DNA from: Elusimicrobiaceae bacterium
Lineage (GTDB): Bacteria > Elusimicrobiota > Elusimicrobia > Elusimicrobiales > Elusimicrobiaceae
Assembly: GCA_017618215.1 (NCBI GenBank)
Contig: JAFZUQ010000008.1
Span: 62,001 to 126,000 of the forward strand
Length of the DNA: 64,000 nucleotides
Reading direction: 5' to 3'
The notes beneath the pieces were generated by a model. That model saw only the letters and a list, made by a program, of their open reading frames with translations. It had not been told where the DNA came from and did no database searches. Below are positions 40,552 through 48,558 of the stretch, piece after piece (the first letter of the stretch is position 1; every line of letters starts with the position of its first letter). The position numbers were made by a program, and so were the translations under genes.

Positions 40552-42451
40552 CTAAGTAACCTTCAAAAATTTTGGGTTTAAAAATATTATTTTTATCAAA
40601 AACTTTTTTTAGTTTTATTAAAGTTTCGGTGATTTCAAATTTATTTTTATTTGTTTGGCTTTTAATTTGTTGAGGAAACAACCTTAAAGTAAATACAAAC
40701 GGCGCACCGAATGCGCCCTGAGTTCCTGCCATAAGATGTATCAAATCATAACCGGCGGCATTCTTAACAAATTTTCCTCCGACAGTTATTAACCCCTCCC
40801 CACAAACGAATGTAAGCCCTGTAACAAAATCGGCAAAATTAAGATCTTTCCCGTTTAGGAATAAATCAAGTAAAGTACCTTTTTTTTGTGAAGTAGGTAA
40901 ATAGAATTTAAGCGGGTTTAACTTTTTATTTAAATCTTCAATCAATGCTCCTGCACCGACGGTTAAAGTATAATTTTCTTTATCGAAATCAATGATTTTA
41001 TTTAGGGCTTTTATTTTTTTAAAATCAAATTCTTTTTGCCCTTTTGCCTGTTTATAAAAGTCTTCCGCCCAAGTAGGAATATCTTGTTTTTTATTCTCGC
41101 AAAGAGGTAGTATCTTTTGAGGATTTAAAATATCGTTGGTATCTAAAGTGTTTTTTATTTTTCTAAATAAATTTAAAGTGTCTTGATTAAAAAATATATT
41201 CATTGCAGCTCGTTTTTGTACTGCAATACCATGCTCCGCACTTAAAGTTCCGCCTAGGGAAAATACAAATTTATCAATTTCTTTTATCGCAAGTTTAATT
41301 TGATTTGCCTCGTACGCATTGTTTTCATTAAAGATAATATTTGGATGGAAATTACCATCGCCTGCGTGGAAAACTATAGTTCCTCTTAAATTATATTTCT
41401 TTAAAATACTTTGTATAAATTCGATTGCTTCGGCAAGTTTAGGGCGTTCTACTGCGTAATCAAAAGACATAAAACCATTTGCCTGTTTCGCAAGGGCAAG
41501 TGCAGCTTTTGCGCGTGTATTCCAAAATATTTGTAAATCTTCGACAGTCAAATCCGTTTTTATTTCTTTTGCTTTATTATTTTTAAAGATATTTACAATT
41601 TGTTTTATGTCTTCGGCAATTTGTTTTTTACTGCTTTCAAGCTCAGTTATTAAAAGAGTTTTTATATTGGTATCTTTATATCGTGTTAGGGCTAAAGCAT
41701 TTTCATCCATAACTTCTAAAGCGCTAGGTAAAAAACCTAAAGAAATTATTTTTTGAACGGCTTGCATTGTATCTTTTAAATTTAGGAAACCACCAATTAA
41801 AGTCTCTTTATACGTTGGTAGTGGAATAATTTTTACTTTCAATTTTGTAATAATACCTAAAGTCCCTTCACTTTTAACTAACAAGTGGAGCATAGGATGT
41901 TCTTTTTTTAAATTAAGAGTTGTGCCGTCTGCCAAAACTATTTCAGCACCTAGTAAATTCTGCGCACTTGCACCGTATTTTAAACTTTTTGCGCCACCGG
42001 CATTTAAAGCGAAATTGCCGCCAACTGTAGAAAATGTTTGGCTTGCCGGATCCGGTGCAAAAAAGAAACCAATCGGTTTTAAAATATCTTGTAGATCTTG
42101 GTTTATAACACCACTTTCGATAATTGCATAATTTTCTTTTGTGTTTATTTCAATTGTTTTATCCAAAGCAGCCAAATTCAAAATAAAGCCACCTTTTATG
42201 GGTATACATGCCCCGTCATGATTTGTTGCACTCATGCGTACTGTTGCGGCAAAATTGTATTTATTTAAAATATGTAAAACAGGTGAAATTTGCGAAGTAT
42301 TTTTAATATTTAAAACTGCTTCCGGTCTTGCTTTTATGGGGCTGCTGTCGTAACTGTTGAGTATAAGGTGTAACTTGGAAGTTAAAATATTCTCTCCTCC
42401 AAGTATCTTTTTAAGTTCTCTCAAAGCTTGTTTGAATTTACTTTCTCGCAT
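40532..42451 (-). CDS. Glycolate oxidase-like GlcD-GlcE fusion
   Basis: This 639-residue flavoprotein joins two subunits. Residues about 1-455 are GlcD: FAATVRMSATNHDGACIPIK (FAD pocket), STVGGNFALNAGGAKSLKYG, VKSEGTLGIITKLKVKI, IVFHAGDGNFHPNIIFNE, LSAEHGIAVQKRAAM. Residues about 475-639 are GlcE-like: TLTVGAGALIEDLNKKL and VGGKFVKNAAGYDLIHLMAG. GlcD oxidises 2-hydroxy acids such as glycolate or D-lactate; the substrate is unresolved. The N-terminal half has a reduced first strand. It diverges from the phosphatase gene with only 29 bases between start codons. Confidence 0.85.
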   Translation of the reverse strand: MRESKFKQALRELKKILGGENILTSKLHLILNSYDSSPIKARPEAVLNIKNTSQISPVLHILNKYNFAATVRMSATNHDGACIPIKGGFILNLAALDKTIEINTKENYAIIESGVINQDLQDILKPIGFFFAPDPASQTFSTVGGNFALNAGGAKSLKYGASAQNLLGAEIVLADGTTLNLKKEHPMLHLLVKSEGTLGIITKLKVKIIPLPTYKETLIGGFLNLKDTMQAVQKIISLGFLPSALEVMDENALALTRYKDTNIKTLLITELESSKKQIAEDIKQIVNIFKNNKAKEIKTDLTVEDLQIFWNTRAKAALALAKQANGFMSFDYAVERPKLAEAIEFIQSILKKYNLRGTIVFHAGDGNFHPNIIFNENNAYEANQIKLAIKEIDKFVFSLGGTLSAEHGIAVQKRAAMNIFFNQDTLNLFRKIKNTLDTNDILNPQKILPLCENKKQDIPTWAEDFYKQAKGQKEFDFKKIKALNKIIDFDKENYTLTVGAGALIEDLNKKLNPLKFYLPTSQKKGTLLDLFLNGKDLNFADFVTGLTFVCGEGLITVGGKFVKNAAGYDLIHLMAGTQGAFGAPFVFTLRLFPQQIKSQTNKNKFEITETLIKLKKVFDKNNIFKPKIFEGYLDEETKL

Positions 42452-42468
42452 AGGCCTATACTAAATTG

Positions 42469-42474
42469 TATAAT
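42469..42474 (+). promoter_or_regulatory. -10 box for a leaderless phosphatase transcript
   Basis: TATAAT followed by six bases and the ATG at 42481, no Shine-Dalgarno. On the opposite strand TAGTAT lies 6 bases before the GlcDE ATG, so both transcripts may be leaderless from one 29-bp region. Confidence 0.5.
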
Positions 42475-42480
42475 ATTAAT

Positions 42481-43278
42481 ATGGCAAGGAAAAGTACTAG
42501 GAAACCTAAAAAAGTGGTCATTATCGGTGATGTCCACGGGGAGTACCATGGTTTTGCTGCGGCCTTGATTCATGCGAAATTGATGGATCCGGAACTTAAG
42601 TGGATTGGTAAACGAAATATTTTAGTTCAAATAGGCGATATTATTGACCGTGGTTTTTATCCGATACAAGTGGATAGCCTTTTAGATGTTTTACAACAAG
42701 AAGCTAAGAAAGCCGGAGGTAAAATAATTAGGCTTATCGGTAATCACGAACTTGAACTCCTTAAGAAAAACTACTATATAACTTCTTTGCCTTATTTCCA
42801 AGTAGAAGGATTTAGGAATAAACTTATTAAACAAATAAAAAAAGGTGTTTTACAAGCAGCCTATTATAGTAACGGCTTTGTAATAACACATGCCGGAATT
42901 TGTAATAATTTATATGATGTTTTTGCAAGCGAAATTAATGATATAACGCCGGCAAAACTTGTCAAACATATAAATTGTATTTTTAAGAAGTCAGTTTTGG
43001 AACAAAATTTTTCACATCCTATTTTTAATATAAGTTATTTACGCGGTGGGGATAGTCTTTACGGTGGAATTTTTTGGGAAGATTTACGCGCTTTAATGCA
43101 AAATTACGATAGGGTTCCGTTTAAACAAATTTTGGGGCATACACGTATAAAGAAAAATTTTAAAACTAAAGACGGGAAAATTACGGAGATAGATATCGGT
43201 TTAAACAAAGTCTTAGAAGGTAGATATTCTTATCCTATTATAAGTAATAAGAAACTGATTTTTAAAAAGGTGATATAG
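42481..43278 (+). CDS. Calcineurin-like (PPP-type) phosphatase
   Basis: This 265-residue metallophosphatase has all PPP motifs: VVIIGDVHGEYHG, VQIGDIIDRGFYP, RLIGNHELELL, FVITHAGICNN and the final His in QILGHTRIKKN. It resembles the bacterial Shelph/ApaH-like PPP group; the substrate (phosphoprotein or dinucleotide) is unknown. ATG 42481 is preferred over an upstream TTG because a -10 box sits 6 bases before it. mazG starts on the next base after its stop. Confidence 0.88.
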   Translation: MARKSTRKPKKVVIIGDVHGEYHGFAAALIHAKLMDPELKWIGKRNILVQIGDIIDRGFYPIQVDSLLDVLQQEAKKAGGKIIRLIGNHELELLKKNYYITSLPYFQVEGFRNKLIKQIKKGVLQAAYYSNGFVITHAGICNNLYDVFASEINDITPAKLVKHINCIFKKSVLEQNFSHPIFNISYLRGGDSLYGGIFWEDLRALMQNYDRVPFKQILGHTRIKKNFKTKDGKITEIDIGLNKVLEGRYSYPIISNKKLIFKKVI

Positions 43279-43692
43279 ATGAAAAAGGCCTCAGTGTTGT
43301 TTGAAGAGATAAATCATACTTTAAAAGTTTTGCGAAGTCCCAAAGGTTGTAAATGGGATCGAGCACAAACCCATGAAACTTTAATTAAAAATTTAAAAGA
43401 AGAAAGCCAAGAAGTTATTAATGCAATCAAAAATAAAGATGATGAAAATTTATGCGAAGAACTTGGGGATTTACTTCTTCAAGTTTTATTTCATGCGCAT
43501 ATTGCCCAGGAACAAAAACGTTTTACTTTGGCACAAATTATAAATGGGCTGAATAAAAAACTTATCCGCCGTCATCCGCATGTCTTTGGTAATAAAAAGG
43601 CAAATACTCCGGAGGAAGCACTTGCCATGTGGAAAGCTGCTAAAGCCAAAGAAAAAGCATTAAAAGCCCGTAAAAGAACTAAGCAAAAATAA
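43279..43692 (+). CDS. mazG: MazG nucleotide pyrophosphohydrolase, single domain
   Basis: This 137-residue protein has one MazG domain: LRSPKGCKWDRAQTHETL, LKEESQEVINAI and CEELGDLLLQVLFHA (the metal-binding EExxD motifs), then IRRHPHVFG. E. coli MazG has two such domains; this is the short type. It hydrolyses NTPs to NMPs and pyrophosphate, perhaps cleaning damaged nucleotides. It overlaps the convergent Yip1-like gene by 14 bases. Confidence 0.92.
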   Translation: MKKASVLFEEINHTLKVLRSPKGCKWDRAQTHETLIKNLKEESQEVINAIKNKDDENLCEELGDLLLQVLFHAHIAQEQKRFTLAQIINGLNKKLIRRHPHVFGNKKANTPEEALAMWKAAKAKEKALKARKRTKQK

Positions 43693-44236
43693 GCCAAAAT
43701 ATCGCACTTATCAATATAAAAATCGTAGCAAAGAAACAAATAATTGACGGTACAAAAGATATAATCAAAGCAAAAAATGTCATGGTTTTATTTAAACCAT
43801 AGGCATGCTTCATCATGTATAATACAAAAAATAGTTGTAATAATAAAATAGCAAAAACAAATAAGCCCTTAAATGCATATATTACCGGTAAATTTAATGC
43901 AATTAAAGAAAAGGCAACAAGCAGGGTTTTTGCAAATTCGGAAATGCCTAGCAATACAAATAATCCTGTTGCACGTCCTCGGCCTGTTGTAAGTTCTAAA
44001 AACAAATGTGCTGTTGCTGAAAAGAAAAAACTTATACACACATTGAAAAATAAAATCGTAATAAAGTAGAATATGAATCCTGCAATGCCTATACCGGATG
44101 TAAGTCCTCGTGCTAGCACAATGCTAAATGCCCCAGTACAGTAACCAAATATGGCGAGTTTTAGCTTTCGCTCTTGCATAATTTGATTTATGGTAGAGCT
44201 TGGTTTTAAAACAAAATTGAATAGAGTAGAAAGCAT
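43679..44236 (-). CDS. Yip1-like membrane protein
   Basis: This 185-residue protein has five hydrophobic helices and an N-terminal FNFVLKPSSTINQIMQERK segment resembling bacterial Yip1-domain proteins, which begin with a P-x(2)-x(2)-I pattern. Start ATG 44236 is used because AGGAG lies 5 bases upstream; a GTG two codons earlier is also possible. It lies 8 bases after sppA on the same strand. Function unknown. Confidence 0.65.
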   Translation of the reverse strand: MLSTLFNFVLKPSSTINQIMQERKLKLAIFGYCTGAFSIVLARGLTSGIGIAGFIFYFITILFFNVCISFFFSATAHLFLELTTGRGRATGLFVLLGISEFAKTLLVAFSLIALNLPVIYAFKGLFVFAILLLQLFFVLYMMKHAYGLNKTMTFFALIISFVPSIICFFATIFILISAIFWLIFA

Positions 44237-44244
44237 ATACACTC

Positions 44245-45354
44245 CTATAAATTAAGCATATAAGCCAAAGCCGGTGTTCGCGGTTTTGCAATTTGTTTTA
44301 GGGCCATAGAACTTTCCGCTAGATTAGAAAAAGGCAAAAAGAAATCTTCCATAAATTTGCTTTTTTGGTTTAATATTTTTATGTCATTAATACCTGTAAG
44401 TTCACTTAAATATTCTTTTGCCTTTTCTTCCCCGCCAAGATCATCAATAAGGCCAAGTGTTTGGGCTTTTGCTCCGGTAAAAATACGGCCATCGGCGTAT
44501 ACTCTCAATGTATTAACATCTACGTTAGGGCGGCCATTTTTTACGGCTTCAAAAAATTGCTGGTAAGTTTCGTCAATCATTTCTTGCAAAAGCAATTTTT
44601 GTTCGGGTGTAAGTTCCTTATAAATAGCGCCGATATCTTTATTTTGGCCACTTTTAACGGCATTAAAATCAACACCTATTTTTTTAAGTAATTCTTGAGC
44701 ATTAGTAGTTTGCATTATTACACCGATAGAACCTGTCATAGTCCCCGGTTGTGCAACTATTTTATCGGCTGCCATAGCTATATAAAAACCACCGCTTGCT
44801 GCCACATCACGCATCAAAGCAACAACAGGTTTTTTCTGAGAACGGAAATAATTTAAAGCATTGTAAATATCCTGCACTGCGGCAACAGTTCCGCCGGGGG
44901 AATTAATATCAAGAAGCAAGGCTTTAACTTCTTTTTTGTCTGCTAATTCTCTTATGCGGCGTGCTATGCTTGAAGCATTTTGTTTACTTGAAAAGGCACT
45001 ATTATCAATGCTTTCTGATATTTCACCGCGGATATTAACAACCACGGCACCTTCCTTAGAATTGGAATTTTTAAAAAATTTTATTGAATTTTTCTCTTCT
45101 GATTTGTCTTCAACTAATTTGGCAGTATTTCCGGCAGGTTTTATGATTAAGTAAATTCCACTCAGCATTGAACAGGTAAAAACTAGGCAAAGCAAAATAA
45201 GCCAAAATTTTATACTTAATGATTCCTTGTTCGTAGATATTTGCTGTTTTGCGGATGAGCTGGATACCTCAATTTTTTCTCTTTGGTCTTCTCTTTTTAC
45301 TTCGGGCTGCTTATTATCTAAAGCATTTTGTCGCTCTTTATTTTCTTCTGGCAT
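44245..45354 (-). CDS. sppA: Signal peptide peptidase SppA
   Basis: This 369-residue serine protease has a charged N-terminal tail of about 45 residues, one membrane helix (WLILLCLVFTCSMLSGIYLI), and a single S49 domain: ALLLDINSPGGTVAA, the nucleophile Ser in RDVAASGGFYIAMAADKI, and the general-base Lys in GRIFTGAKAQTLGLID. It degrades cleaved signal peptides in the membrane. It is the short single-domain type (as in Bacillus), not the tandem type of E. coli. It diverges from dapA. Confidence 0.94.
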   Translation of the reverse strand: MPEENKERQNALDNKQPEVKREDQREKIEVSSSSAKQQISTNKESLSIKFWLILLCLVFTCSMLSGIYLIIKPAGNTAKLVEDKSEEKNSIKFFKNSNSKEGAVVVNIRGEISESIDNSAFSSKQNASSIARRIRELADKKEVKALLLDINSPGGTVAAVQDIYNALNYFRSQKKPVVALMRDVAASGGFYIAMAADKIVAQPGTMTGSIGVIMQTTNAQELLKKIGVDFNAVKSGQNKDIGAIYKELTPEQKLLLQEMIDETYQQFFEAVKNGRPNVDVNTLRVYADGRIFTGAKAQTLGLIDDLGGEEKAKEYLSELTGINDIKILNQKSKFMEDFFLPFSNLAESSMALKQIAKPRTPALAYMLNL

Positions 45355-45415
45355 AAAAATCTCCTTAAAAAACTTGTCTATATAAATGATACAATTTATT
45401 TTGGAGGATTTACCA

Positions 45416-46300
45416 ATGTTTAAAGGAATCTTTATTGCTTTAATTACCCCTTTTAAAGCGGGTAAAGTGGATTATGAGACACTTGCCAATTTAATTGAGA
45501 GGCAAATTGCTGCAGGTGTAAGTGGCTTTTGTTTACTTGGGACTACCGCTGAACCGCCTGCCTTAACAGATAAAGAAAAAGAGGAAATTTTATCTTTTTG
45601 TACTTCTAAAATAAACGGTCGTGCGAGAATAATTATAGGTGTAGGCTCAAATTCTACCGAACACACTTTAGCAAATATTAAACTTGCAGCTAAATTTAAT
45701 CCGGATGCTTATTTGGTTGTAACGCCCTATTATAATAAGCCAAACCTAAACGGTATGATTGCACATTTTTCTGCAGTAGCCGATGAAGCAAAAAAACCTT
45801 TGGTGTTGTATCATATTCCTTCAAGAACCGGGCAGAAATTAAGTGTGGATTTTTTGAGTAAACTTCTTGAAAATATTCCGCAAATAAAAGCAATAAAAGA
45901 AGCCGATTATGATATTGCCCGCGTTGTAAAAGCAAGTACTTTGTTTAGTGATAAAGTTGAATTTTTAGGCGGTAATGATGATTTGTGGCCTGCTTTGATG
46001 GGTTTAAATTTCCCCGGCTTAATAAGTGCAGCAGGTAATATTTTAGCCCCGGCTTTTGTTAAAATACAAAAATTATTTTTAGAAGGTAAAATTAAGGAAA
46101 GCCAAGCAATTTTTAAACAAGCTTATCCTTTAATTGAAGCATTATTTTTTGAAGTAAATCCAACTTGTGTAAAATATGCTTTATCTTGCTTAGGTTTATG
46201 TGAGGAAAATGTTCGCCTTCCTTTAGGTTCAATTCAGGAAGAAACAAAACAAAAAATAAAACAGATTTTGGCAAATACTCCTAAGGAGTTAATTATATGA
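45416..46300 (+). CDS. dapA: 4-hydroxy-tetrahydrodipicolinate synthase
   Basis: DapA condenses pyruvate with aspartate semialdehyde. The 294 residues have FKGIFIALITPFKAGKVDYE, LLGTTAEPPALTDKEKEE, ADAYLVVTPYYNKP-like PYYNKPNLNG, and the Schiff-base Lys in IKAIKEADYD. In typical DapA the TTGE motif appears as TTAE here. ATG 45416 is chosen with TTGGAGGAT upstream; the longer form would remove that site. It overlaps lysC by 4 bases and leads the lysine/DAP operon. Confidence 0.96.
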   Translation: MFKGIFIALITPFKAGKVDYETLANLIERQIAAGVSGFCLLGTTAEPPALTDKEKEEILSFCTSKINGRARIIIGVGSNSTEHTLANIKLAAKFNPDAYLVVTPYYNKPNLNGMIAHFSAVADEAKKPLVLYHIPSRTGQKLSVDFLSKLLENIPQIKAIKEADYDIARVVKASTLFSDKVEFLGGNDDLWPALMGLNFPGLISAAGNILAPAFVKIQKLFLEGKIKESQAIFKQAYPLIEALFFEVNPTCVKYALSCLGLCEENVRLPLGSIQEETKQKIKQILANTPKELII

Positions 46301-47025
46301 GACAAGTTTCTGTAATGAAATTCGGTGGGAACACACTTGCCAATAAGGAGAAAATTTGGCTCGCTGTTTCTTTAATTAAAAAGCGTTGGGAGGCTGGCTT
46401 TCAACCAATAATCGTTGCGTCTGCCAACGGAAATATGACTGATATTTTGCTTGATAATGCTTACTCTCTCAGTAAAAATCCAAATAAGCGCGAACTTGAT
46501 ATGTTAATAACTACCGGTGAGCGTATTAGCGTTGCTTTACTTTCAATAGCTTTAAATGAGGCCGGTTTACCGGCAGTGAGTTTAACAGGTTCACAGATCG
46601 GTCTAACAACATCTTCGGAACATGTCGGCGCAGAAATTAAAGGTTTAAAAAGTGACCGTCTCGCAAGGGAACTTGAGCAAAAACATATCCCGATAATTGC
46701 CGGCTTTCAGGGTATTGGGGAAAATAAAGAAATTACTACTTTAAAACGCGGTGGGTCGGATGTCTCAGCAGTTTTTATCGCAGCAAGCGAGGGCGCAAAT
46801 TTTGTGGAAATGATTAAAGATGTTGATGGCGTTTATGATAAAGACCCAAATAAAGATAAAACCGCACAAAAGTTAAATCTTATGGATTTTGATGTTATGT
46901 ATAAGTTGGCTTTAGAGGGGGCAAATGTTTTGCACCCTGATGCAATAAAACTTGCAAAAGAGAAAAATATTGAAATACGTATTGTTTACTATAAAACAGG
47001 CGAAGTGGGGACAATAATAAAATGA
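46297..47025 (+). CDS. lysC: Aspartokinase, catalytic domain only
   Basis: This 242-residue aspartate kinase has the amino-acid-kinase signature VMKFGGNTLANKEKIW and substrate motifs MLITTGERISVALLSIAL, GFQGIGENKEITTLKRGGSD, and DGVYDKDPNK. The protein stops at the end of the kinase domain, without the two ACT domains (residues about 265-400 in standard enzymes) that bind lysine and threonine. It is therefore probably not feedback-inhibited, or is regulated otherwise. It is framed by dapA and asd with 4-base overlaps. Confidence 0.93.
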   Translation: MRQVSVMKFGGNTLANKEKIWLAVSLIKKRWEAGFQPIIVASANGNMTDILLDNAYSLSKNPNKRELDMLITTGERISVALLSIALNEAGLPAVSLTGSQIGLTTSSEHVGAEIKGLKSDRLARELEQKHIPIIAGFQGIGENKEITTLKRGGSDVSAVFIAASEGANFVEMIKDVDGVYDKDPNKDKTAQKLNLMDFDVMYKLALEGANVLHPDAIKLAKEKNIEIRIVYYKTGEVGTIIK

Positions 47026-47912
47026 TTACTATAGGTGTGTTTGGCGTTCGCGGAATTGTAGGGCAGTTGATGTTAAAACAACTCGAAGAATCTCCGTATG
47101 CAAAAGATTATAAAGTACTTGGTTTTGGTCGTCAAGATAAACCGCAAAAAGTTGATATTGCAATTTTGTGTACTGATGAAACAGTTAGCCCGCAACTTGC
47201 GCCGGAATTAAAAAATTACGCAAAATTTGTTATTGATATGTCCTCATATTTCCGTCAAAAGGAGGGCGTACCATTAGTTATACCGGAAATTAATGCAAAT
47301 ACCATAACAAAAGACACTTGGCTTATTGCCAGCCCAAATTGCACTGTTACCGGTTTGGTTTTGGCATTAAATCCGCTTAAAAAATATTATACTTTGGAAG
47401 AAGTATTCTCTTCATCTTATCAGGCAATTTCCGGTGGTGGAAAAAAACTTTTGGAAGAATTTGAAAACCCAAATTCTTTATACCGAGCAAATTGTGTACC
47501 ATTAATCGGCAGTGTTAAAGACAATGGTTTTACTTCTGAGGAATTAAAAGGTATTTACGAGGCAAAGAAAATTTTGGGTTTACCAAATTTAAGAGTATTT
47601 TCACATACTGTTAGAGTTCCGGTAAAAGTTTCACACGGTTTAACAATAACTTTACGTGCTAAAGAAGAATTTAATATGCAAACTCTACCCGATATCTTGC
47701 GTTCGCAAAAAGGTGTTGTTTTGGACGGCAAAGTTTATACCAATAAAGAAGTTGAAGGCAGGGGGGAAGCATTTATCTCCCGTCTTCGTCAAGATATTGA
47801 AGATAAACACGTTATACATTTTTGGTGTGTGTGCGATAATTTGCTAAAAGGTGCCGCATTAAACGGCCGCCAAATCGCGGATTATTTATTTGAGGAATTT
47901 TTTAATGACTAA
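47022..47912 (+). CDS. asd: Aspartate-semialdehyde dehydrogenase
   Basis: This 296-residue NADP enzyme reduces aspartyl phosphate to semialdehyde. It has GVFGVRGIVGQLMLKQLEE (nucleotide-binding), the nucleophile Cys in ASPNCTVTGLVLALNP, and the active-site His in RVPVKVSHGLTITL. It is somewhat shorter than typical (about 330-370 residues). It overlaps lysC by 4 and dapB by 8 bases. Confidence 0.94.
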   Translation: MITIGVFGVRGIVGQLMLKQLEESPYAKDYKVLGFGRQDKPQKVDIAILCTDETVSPQLAPELKNYAKFVIDMSSYFRQKEGVPLVIPEINANTITKDTWLIASPNCTVTGLVLALNPLKKYYTLEEVFSSSYQAISGGGKKLLEEFENPNSLYRANCVPLIGSVKDNGFTSEELKGIYEAKKILGLPNLRVFSHTVRVPVKVSHGLTITLRAKEEFNMQTLPDILRSQKGVVLDGKVYTNKEVEGRGEAFISRLRQDIEDKHVIHFWCVCDNLLKGAALNGRQIADYLFEEFFND

Positions 47913-48558
47913 AGTTTTAGTAAACGGTGCGCAAGGCAAAATGGGGCAATTAATTTGCCAAATACTTACAAAAGATAATTTTGAAGTTTTTGCACGTGAA
48001 ATCGGCGGTACAAGCCCACAAGATGTAGCTTTGGTAATAGATTTTTCTTCCCCGCAAGGTGCTGAAGAAAGTTATAAAATTGCCAAAAAGTTAAATGCGG
48101 CTTTTTTATGCGGAACAACAAATTTACCGCGCGGTTTAACTGCGGCTTTTGAAGCAGAAAAACAAATACCTTTGTTTTATGCGCCCAATGTCAGTATCGG
48201 TGTGGCATTATTTAAAGAACTTTTGCTTGAAGCGAAAAAAATGTACAAAGGTTACACTTTGGCTTTGCATGAAATCCATCATACGCAGAAGAAAGATGCA
48301 CCAAGCGGTACTGCAAAAAATTTAGCTGCCGCTTTAAATATTATGCAAGACCAAATTACTTATGAGCGTATTGGTACTGTACCGGGAACGCATACTTTAA
48401 CTTTGACTTCGCCAACTAAAGACGAAGAAATAATTTTAACCCACAAGGTTTTGGACAGAAAGATGCTAGCCCAAAGTGCTGTAAGGGTGGCTGTTTGGCT
48501 TTTGAAACAAAAAGCCGGTTTTTATAATATGAATAAATTTTTAGAGGGATTAAGATGA
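47905..48558 (+). CDS. dapB: 4-hydroxy-tetrahydrodipicolinate reductase
   Basis: This 217-residue reductase is shorter than E. coli DapB (273). It has the dinucleotide motif VLVNGAQGKMGQLI, LVIDFSSPQGA, FLCGTTNLPRG, APNVSIGVALF, and the catalytic HEIHHTQKKDAPSGTAKNLA. Start ATG 47905 is used (GAGGAA upstream); the longer version would begin inside asd. Gap to the Mur ligase is a 4-base overlap. Confidence 0.93.
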   Translation: MTKVLVNGAQGKMGQLICQILTKDNFEVFAREIGGTSPQDVALVIDFSSPQGAEESYKIAKKLNAAFLCGTTNLPRGLTAAFEAEKQIPLFYAPNVSIGVALFKELLLEAKKMYKGYTLALHEIHHTQKKDAPSGTAKNLAAALNIMQDQITYERIGTVPGTHTLTLTSPTKDEEIILTHKVLDRKMLAQSAVRVAVWLLKQKAGFYNMNKFLEGLR

